Shown here: positions 15,198 through 19,248 of the stretch, in pieces
Numbering within the stretch: the first letter of the stretch is position 1
Layout: each line of letters starts with the position of its first letter
Origin: Mogibacterium diversum_A
GTDB taxonomy: Bacteria > Bacillota > Clostridia > Peptostreptococcales > Anaerovoracaceae
Assembly: GCF_938028775.1 (NCBI RefSeq)
Contig: NZ_CALIZG010000020.1
Span: forward strand, 1-19,248
Direction: 5' to 3'
Length of the DNA stretch: 19,248 bases
Notes under the pieces: generated by a model
Databases searched by the model: none
What the model was told of the DNA's origin: nothing
The model's input: only the letters and a program-made list of their open reading frames with translations
Made by a program: the position numbers and the translations under genes

Positions 15198-16529
15198 ATG
15201 AGACATTGTCAGGCAGTGGTAATAGGTGGTGGCTGCGGCGGACTGGCTGCAGCTACGAAACTAAAGTTGGAAGGGCTTGAAGATGTCATCCTTATCGAGC
15301 GCGATATCGAGCTTGGCGGAGTGCTCAATCAGTGCATTCATAATGGGTTCGGGCTTACAACCTTCAAAGAGCAGCTTAGCGGACCCGCGTTTGCAGAGAG
15401 ATATGAGCGAGAGGCGGTAGATATAGGTGTAGAAATCAAGCTGGGCACAATGGTTACACACATGAGTAGTGATCGTGTTATCGAGTATGTGAGTAAGGAA
15501 GAGGGATATCAGAAGCTCAAGGCAGATATCATCGTCCTTGCCGTTGGATGCTACGAGAGAAGCCGCGGTGCTCTTGGAATCCCTGGCGAGCGTCCGGCTG
15601 GAGTCTACACAGCGGGGCAGGCTCAGAGATATCTTAATATCGATGGCTACATGGTCGGAAAGCGGGTGTTCATACTTGGTTCAGGAGATATCGGACTCAT
15701 AATGGCACGTCGCATGAGCCTAGAGGGAGCTGAAGTGCTCGGTGTTGCGGAGCTTATGCCGTACAGCAATGGGCTACCTCGTAACATGAAGCAGTGCCTC
15801 GACGACTTTGGGATTCCTCTATATCTATCTCATACTGTAACTAACATATATGGACGTGATAGGCTCGAACGCATTGAGCTCACCAAGGTAGATGATAAGA
15901 GACAGCCGATTAAGGGAAGCGAGATGTATTTCGACGTAGATACACTGCTCCTAAGCGTTGGACTGATTCCTGAAAACACTCTAGCTGAAGAGGCTGGAAT
16001 TGAAATGGATCCGAGCATCCGTGGACCAATTGTCGACGAGAATTATATGACATCGGTTCCGGGAATATTCGCATGCGGAAACGGACTTCACGTGCATGAC
16101 CTAGCAGACTTCGTTACGAAGCAGGCCGGTGAGGCGGCGGTAGGGGCTGCTAGATACTATGAAGCGCTAAAACAGAGAATAAAGGAAGCTCATGATGGTG
16201 ATGAAGCTGAGACCTTCGGGTTATCTCCAGATGATGACAAGGAATCTTTAGCCAGTAATTCGTACTGTGAAGCTCACGCTGGAAATATGGTGAGCTACGT
16301 AGTTCCTGCGAAACTACACAAAAAGAGCCTGCCAAAGGCTGTGACACTTTACTTCCGCGTCCGGAAACCAATGAACGATGTCACGATAGAGATCTCGAAG
16401 GGTGATAAGCTGATGCGCTCCATCCACAAGGATGTGGTTATACCATCTGAGATGGAGCAGGTGGTAATAGCTGGTAAACACCTTGAAGAAGCCGATGGGG
16501 ATCTCACGGTTCAGATAAAGGAGAATTAA
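15198..16529 (+). CDS. FAD/NAD(P)-dependent oxidoreductase, partner of the GlpA-like enzyme
   Basis: This 443-residue two-dinucleotide-domain flavoprotein has an FAD site (VIGGGCGGLAAATKL, 8-22) followed by IERDIELGGVLNQCIHNGFG. A second Rossmann site is VFILGSGDIGLIMARR, and the late FAD motif is GIFACGNGLHVHD. The last 90 or so residues form an extra domain seen in this subgroup. In Clostridia these genes sit between a GlpA-like gene and a DUF1667 gene, exactly as here. The probable role is passing electrons between the dehydrogenase and NAD(P)+ or another carrier. The gene starts 1 nt after the previous stop, so translation is coupled. The acceptor is unknown. Confidence 0.85.
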   Translation: MRHCQAVVIGGGCGGLAAATKLKLEGLEDVILIERDIELGGVLNQCIHNGFGLTTFKEQLSGPAFAERYEREAVDIGVEIKLGTMVTHMSSDRVIEYVSKEEGYQKLKADIIVLAVGCYERSRGALGIPGERPAGVYTAGQAQRYLNIDGYMVGKRVFILGSGDIGLIMARRMSLEGAEVLGVAELMPYSNGLPRNMKQCLDDFGIPLYLSHTVTNIYGRDRLERIELTKVDDKRQPIKGSEMYFDVDTLLLSVGLIPENTLAEEAGIEMDPSIRGPIVDENYMTSVPGIFACGNGLHVHDLADFVTKQAGEAAVGAARYYEALKQRIKEAHDGDEAETFGLSPDDDKESLASNSYCEAHAGNMVSYVVPAKLHKKSLPKAVTLYFRVRKPMNDVTIEISKGDKLMRSIHKDVVIPSEMEQVVIAGKHLEEADGDLTVQIKEN

Positions 16530-16530
16530 G

Positions 16531-16890
16531 ATGAGAGATGCAGAATTGATTTGCGTAAATTGTCCGAAAGGCTGCAGAGTTACTGTGCATCTCGAAGGTG
16601 ATAAAATTATAGAAATTGAAGGGTACAGTTGTAAAGAAGGTCTTAGCTATGCAGAGCAGGAGATAACTCGCCCGATGAGGATTCTGACTTCGACGGTAAG
16701 AATCGATGGGGCGGTCAACCGCGTGCTGCCGGTAATTACCGAGAGCGAGATTCCACTGGACATTTGGCGCGAGGCGATGAGAGAAATCAAGAAACTTAGA
16801 GTGACAGCTCCTGTGGAGATAAATGATGTAATCGTTAGCGACTTTATGGGTACAGGCGTGAATCTGATTGCGAGCAGGAGTATGAGGTAA
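16531..16890 (+). CDS. DUF1667 family four-cysteine protein
   Basis: The protein has 119 residues. The N-terminus carries CVNCPKGC (C8, C11, C15) and C34, a CxxCxxxC...C set like the iron-sulphur or metal site at the start of molybdopterin oxidoreductases. The rest contains RPMRILTSTVRIDGA and VLPVITESEIP, both typical of DUF1667. It starts 1 nt after the preceding stop, with AAAGGAGA 7-8 nt upstream. Given its fixed place in this operon type, it probably acts as a small electron-transfer or assembly subunit of the two flavoproteins. The biochemical role is not established. No terminator is evident after it, so readthrough into the next genes is possible. Confidence 0.82.
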   Translation: MRDAELICVNCPKGCRVTVHLEGDKIIEIEGYSCKEGLSYAEQEITRPMRILTSTVRIDGAVNRVLPVITESEIPLDIWREAMREIKKLRVTAPVEINDVIVSDFMGTGVNLIASRSMR

Positions 16891-16897
16891 GCTTCTG

Positions 16898-16926
16898 TTG
16901 TCCTATCCATACCCAGATGGTATAAT
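16898..16926 (+). promoter_or_regulatory. Extended -10 sigma-A promoter for the small membrane protein/YbjQ pair
   Basis: TTGTCC (16898-16903), 17 nt, then TATAAT (16921-16926), with TG at 16918-16919 giving an extended -10. The predicted start is about 16933, directly at the base of a long hairpin. Confidence 0.75.
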
Positions 16927-16933
16927 TATCAGT

Positions 16934-16970
16934 AAATACGGGGTAAGCAATCGTGCATACCCGGGTATTT
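16934..16970 (+). other. Long 5'-end stem-loop in the leader of the small membrane protein gene
   Basis: AAATAC pairs with GTATTT, GGGTA with TACCC, and GCA with TGC, around an ATCG loop. In all, 14 base pairs with two small internal loops start right at the predicted transcript end. No T run follows, so it is not a terminator. The GAGAAGAGAG ribosome region follows at once. Confidence 0.6.
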
Positions 16971-16987
16971 GAGAAGAGAGATGTTTT

Positions 16988-17221
16988 ATGAAGAAAAATA
17001 AAATCGGCAGTATTCTCGTAGCGGTTGCGATAATAGGTATAGTCATCGGGATTATCTTGATTTATTTCATCGGTTTCGAAATTATTCCCGGGGTACCGCT
17101 TGGCGTAAGAATAGTTGTAGCACTTATCTGTGCTGGCTTCATATACGGGGTGCTGCACATCTTGATCGAGAGAATCCGCGAGATTCAGAAAGGGGAAGAC
17201 GATGATCTTAGTAACTACTAA
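16988..17221 (+). CDS. Small two-helix membrane protein, function unknown
   Basis: The protein has 77 residues. After a basic start (MKKNK) there are two hydrophobic helices at about 8-30 and 41-62, joined by a short turn (EIIPGVPLG). It ends in a charged, acidic cytoplasmic tail (RIREIQKGEDDDL). No known domain is recognised. The ATG at 16988 has a purine-rich GAGAAGAGAG upstream; another ATG at 16981 is in a different frame. It overlaps the YbjQ-family gene by 20 nt and has its own promoter, so the two are made together. By association it may tether or work with YbjQ, but nothing in the sequence proves this. Confidence 0.75.
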   Translation: MKKNKIGSILVAVAIIGIVIGIILIYFIGFEIIPGVPLGVRIVVALICAGFIYGVLHILIERIREIQKGEDDDLSNY

Positions 17222-17516
17222 CGAAATCGAAGGCAGAAAAGTTCAGACTATCGGACTTGTAAAGGGAAGCACAATTCAGACAGTTAATGCTATCAGAGAC
17301 TTTGGAGCTGGACTCAAGACTCTTGTTGGCGGAGAGCTCGTTAAGTATAACGAGATGATGAACAACGCAAGAGCTCTTGCGACTAAGAGAATGGTTGATG
17401 AGGCTGAGAGCGTTGGCGCTGACGCAGTAGTTGCTATTCGCTATTCATCCGCATCCATAATGCAGAGCGCTGCAGAGGTTATGGCATACGGAACAGCTGT
17501 TAAGTTCGTTGACTAA
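17202..17516 (+). CDS. YbjQ (UPF0145) family protein
   Basis: The 104-residue product is close to the full usual length of this family. Matching features are VTTNEIEGRKVQTIGLVKG, VGGELVKYNEMMNNARALA, RMVDEAESVGADAVVAIRY and the hydrophobic end AYGTAVKF. Members have been called putative heavy-metal-binding proteins and form small oligomers, but the function is not established. No metal-binding cysteines are present here. The ribosome site AAAGGGGA lies inside the overlapping membrane-protein gene, so translation is likely coupled. A terminator-like hairpin follows 50 nt after the stop. Confidence 0.85.
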   Translation: MILVTTNEIEGRKVQTIGLVKGSTIQTVNAIRDFGAGLKTLVGGELVKYNEMMNNARALATKRMVDEAESVGADAVVAIRYSSASIMQSAAEVMAYGTAVKFVD

Positions 17517-17566
17517 TCTTAGATGACTTGGGTGCAAGCCAAAGTACTATAATTAATTGAATTTTG

Positions 17567-17616
17567 CCGGGCTAGAGATACCTCCGTTCAGATGAACACG
17601 TGTAGGGCCCGGTTTT
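17567..17616 (+). terminator. Nested hairpin terminator (possibly a short RNA) after the YbjQ gene
   Basis: CCGGGC (17567-17572) pairs with GCCCGG (17607-17612), followed by TTTTCATTTGTTTTTG. The 34-nt interior holds a second stem (GTTCA/TGAAC, 17586-17597) and a possible CCT/AGG pairing. It is larger than a simple terminator, and a TATAAT box stands at 17548-17553, about 14 nt before it. Confidence 0.7.
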
Positions 17617-17685
17617 CATTTGTTTTTGATTTATATACACGTTACTTCCTTGCATATATCACCTATGAGGGATATTATTATACCT

Positions 17686-18339
17686 ATGCTTAAGGTTATT
17701 AAATGGATATTTAAGTTAATATTGATAGCTGTAGTCATAATCGTGGGAATCAATCTATTTGTTAAGTTCGAAGGAGAGCGAAGTCTTCGAAGCTTAGATC
17801 AGCTTCGCGGGCAATCGTACGACTGCATCATTGTGCTGGGCGCAGGGGTGTATGGCAATGGTGAGCCTACTAAGATTCTTAAGGACAGACTTGACCGTGG
17901 GATAGAGTTATATAATGCTGGGGCAGCACCGAAGCTGCTGCTGTCTGGAGATAACGGCAAGACCAATTACGACGAGGTGAAGGTCATGAAGAACTACTGC
18001 TTGAAGCACGGTGTTCCAGCAAAGGACATATTCCTCGACCACGCAGGTTTCTCAACGTATGAATCGATGTATCGCGCAAGGGATATATTCGGTGTAAAGT
18101 CAGCAGTAGTAGTTACACAGCATTATCACGAGGGTAGAGCGCTGTATACAGCAAAGCGACTTGGCATCAAAGCTGTAGGGGTAAGTGCGGCCGAGAAGCA
18201 GTATGATGGAGATGAGGCTCGTGCAATTAGGGAGTTCCTATCTAGAGAGAAAGCTTTTGTGCAGTGCCTTGTTAAACCAGAACCGACGTTCCTCGGAGAC
18301 AAGATAGATATTACAGGCGATGGGCAGGTAAGCTGGTAA
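17686..18339 (+). CDS. SanA/YdcF-like DUF218 membrane protein
   Basis: The product has 217 residues from this start. One N-terminal membrane helix (about 8-27) is followed by a DUF218 domain: CIIVLGAGVYGNGEPTKIL, RLDRGIELYNAG, KLLLSGDNG, YDEVKVMKNYCLKHGVPAKDI, a FSTYESMYRA block and VVVTQHYHEGRALYTAKRLG. This is the SanA branch, linked in enterobacteria to envelope barrier function and vancomycin resistance; the enzymatic role is unknown. Longer starts exist at a TTG (17620, inside a terminator T-run) and an ATG (17665). I prefer the ATG at 17686, with GAGGGA about 13 nt upstream, because it gives the usual N-terminus. The exact start is uncertain. Confidence 0.8.
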   Translation: MLKVIKWIFKLILIAVVIIVGINLFVKFEGERSLRSLDQLRGQSYDCIIVLGAGVYGNGEPTKILKDRLDRGIELYNAGAAPKLLLSGDNGKTNYDEVKVMKNYCLKHGVPAKDIFLDHAGFSTYESMYRARDIFGVKSAVVVTQHYHEGRALYTAKRLGIKAVGVSAAEKQYDGDEARAIREFLSREKAFVQCLVKPEPTFLGDKIDITGDGQVSW

Positions 18340-18383
18340 ATTGATACTGGTCAAAAAAATATAAGATTAATTTAGTGAATTTT

Positions 18384-18413
18384 GCGCTGGGGTAGAAACT
18401 CTGGTGCCTTTTT
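18384..18413 (+). terminator. Intrinsic terminator after the SanA-like gene
   Basis: GCGCTGGGGT (18384-18393) can pair with ACTCTGGTGC (18398-18407) over 10 bp, including four G-U wobbles, with an AGAA loop. A CTTTTT tract follows. The wobble pairs weaken it. Confidence 0.6.
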
Positions 18414-18475
18414 ATATACGTGAGGAGGACTCCTTAAAATGCATACAAGTATTTATATAAGTGCATCATGAATTG
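18414..18475 (+). other. Intergenic stretch with ribosome site, 10-codon frame and inverted repeat
   Basis: AGGAGG (18423-18428) lies 10 nt before an ATG at 18439 that opens a frame of ten codons (MHTSIYISAS) ending at 18471. The AGGAG is also one arm of a small hairpin with CTCCT. ATGCA and TGCAT flank the frame as an inverted repeat. It lies between a terminator and a promoter, so transcription is uncertain and coding is weakly supported. Confidence 0.2.
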
Positions 18476-18503
18476 TTGACAAAATAATTTAGCACAATAT
18501 AAT
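18476..18503 (+). promoter_or_regulatory. Consensus sigma-A promoter of the glutathione peroxidase gene
   Basis: TTGACA (18476-18481) and TATAAT (18498-18503) are both perfect, with a 16-nt spacer. The start is expected near 18510. The palindrome TACATGTA (18506-18513) overlaps the start and could be an operator. Confidence 0.9.
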
Positions 18504-18509
18504 TGTACA

Positions 18510-18632
18510 TGTAAGGGGGAGTCTAAAAAAGGGAATTAGACTAGAGGATTAACGTAGTAACGAGAATGCCACGTGAAAATGGCATGTGGATTTTAAAGGG
18601 CTTTTCATAGGTCATAACAGGAGGTAATGGAT
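18510..18632 (+). promoter_or_regulatory. Structured 5' leader of the glutathione peroxidase mRNA
   Basis: The leader of about 120 nt holds two clear stem-loops: AGTCTAA/TTAGACT (18520-18526 with 18536-18542, loop of 9) and ATGCCA/TGGCAT (18566-18571 with 18580-18585). CCAC (18569-18572) can alternatively pair with GTGG (18586-18589), so two exclusive folds are possible. No terminator T run is seen. I recognise no known riboswitch class. The ribosome site AGGAGG at 18619-18624 is outside these stems. Confidence 0.5.
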
Positions 18633-19175
18633 ATGGGATTTTATGATTATTCAGTTCCAGCTACAGACGGAAGCGAAGTATCAATGAAAGATTACGAGGG
18701 GAAAGTTGTCCTCGTTGTCAATACAGCAACAGGTTGCGGCTTCACGCCTCAGTATGAACCGATTGAAGAGATGTATGAAAAGTACCACGACAAGGGATTT
18801 GAAGTGCTAGATATTCCTTGCAATCAGTTTGCGGGGCAGACTCCTGGGACTGACGAGGAGATACATGATTTCTGCACTCTGCAGTACAACACGAAGTTCC
18901 CTCAGATGAAGAAGTCTGATGTTAACGGTGAGAATCAGCTAGCACTATATAAATTTCTCAAGGAAGAGAAGGGCTTTGAGGGCTTTGGTAAGGGTCTCAA
19001 GGCGACAGGACTTTCGCTAGTGGTTAAGAAGATGGACAATGACTATAAGAATAATCCTGATATCAAGTGGAATTTCACCAAATTCGTAGTTGATAGAAAC
19101 GGCGATGTAGTTGCTAGATTTGAGCCTACTGCGAAGATGGAGGAAGTGGAGAAGTGCATAGCTTCTCTCATTTAA
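18633..19175 (+). CDS. Glutathione peroxidase family protein (cysteine type)
   Basis: The product has 180 residues from this start. The thioredoxin-like fold carries the peroxidase motif NTATGCGFTPQYE, with catalytic Cys35 in place of selenocysteine. The partner residues are a Gln in FAGQTPGTDEE and the Trp-Asn pair in KWNFTKFVVD. A further cysteine in DFCTLQYNTKFP could resolve the sulphenic acid, so thioredoxin rather than glutathione is the likely reductant, as is known for most bacterial Cys-type members. It would detoxify peroxides in the cytoplasm of an anaerobe. An in-frame ATG at 18627 is only 2 nt from AGGAGG; the ATG at 18633 has an 8-nt gap and is preferred. The gene has its own strong promoter. 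Confidence 0.9.
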   Translation: MGFYDYSVPATDGSEVSMKDYEGKVVLVVNTATGCGFTPQYEPIEEMYEKYHDKGFEVLDIPCNQFAGQTPGTDEEIHDFCTLQYNTKFPQMKKSDVNGENQLALYKFLKEEKGFEGFGKGLKATGLSLVVKKMDNDYKNNPDIKWNFTKFVVDRNGDVVARFEPTAKMEEVEKCIASLI

Positions 19176-19248
19176 ATCAGTTGTTCCAAGCCTACGGGCT
19201 GTAACATCCTTAATAATAAATATACTGCAATGGAGAAAGCGTGGCTGA

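Noticed and set aside
17620..17685. TTG (17620) or ATG (17665) start for the SanA-like protein
   Set aside because: The TTG lies in the T-rich tail of a terminator. The ATG at 17665 has no ribosome site upstream. The family N-terminus fits the ATG at 17686.
19230..19248. Start of a further gene at the window end (GGAGA then GTG at 19241)
   Set aside because: Only eight bases remain, so a coding region cannot be tested. The 73-nt tail after the peroxidase shows only a weak AGCC/GGCT hairpin without a T run.

Overview
The window looks like a chromosome segment of a low-to-mid-GC Gram-positive anaerobe of the class Clostridia. The evidence is strong AGGAGG-type ribosome sites, consensus sigma-A promoters, a LytR-CpsA-Psr (LCP) polymer ligase, GW/YYF cell-wall-binding repeats on a GH25 lysozyme, and a GlpA-like/FAD oxidoreductase/DUF1667 operon typical of Clostridia. 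An oral Mogibacterium/Eubacterium-type (Anaerovoracaceae) host would fit, but that is an impression from protein style, not a search result. All genes lie on the + strand.

Region 1 (1-11423) is the 3' part of a Wzx/Wzy-type surface polysaccharide locus that continues upstream. In order it holds: the end of a UDP-sugar 6-dehydrogenase (WbpA/WecC type), a WbpB-like 3-dehydrogenase, a WbpE-like PLP aminotransferase, a flippase, an LCP ligase, a LicD-type phosphotransferase, a first polymerase-like membrane protein, a glycosyltransferase, a Wzz-like chain-length protein, a second polymerase/ligase-like membrane protein with a strikingly AT-rich core, and a UDP-GlcNAc 2-epimerase. Many genes overlap or nearly touch, so this is one transcription unit. 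It ends at a hairpin terminator at 11467-11490. The enzymes point to a 2,3-diamino uronic acid and ManNAc in a glycan that LicD may decorate and the LCP protein may attach to peptidoglycan.

Region 2 (11436-13664) is a secreted lysozyme locus. An extended -10 promoter sits directly before the hairpin that ends the polysaccharide operon. The reading frame encodes a signal sequence, an acidic linker and about 18 choline-binding-type repeats. It is interrupted in the last repeat by a +1 frame change at CTT-TAA, after which the GH25 catalytic domain follows. The break site closely resembles the RF2 (prfB) frameshift site. The unit ends at a good terminator.

Region 3 (13715-16890) is a three-gene operon: a GlpA/LhgO-like FAD dehydrogenase with a C-terminal BFD-type Cys4 domain, a second FAD/NAD(P) oxidoreductase, and a small four-cysteine DUF1667 protein. 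It probably forms an electron-transferring alpha-hydroxyacid or glycerol-3-phosphate dehydrogenase.

Region 4 (16891-19248) holds small units: a two-helix membrane protein overlapping a YbjQ-family protein, a SanA/YdcF-like DUF218 membrane protein, and a cysteine-type glutathione peroxidase with a consensus promoter and a structured leader of about 120 nt. Several promoters in the window are followed at the predicted transcription start by an inverted repeat, a recurring layout that may be biologically meaningful.
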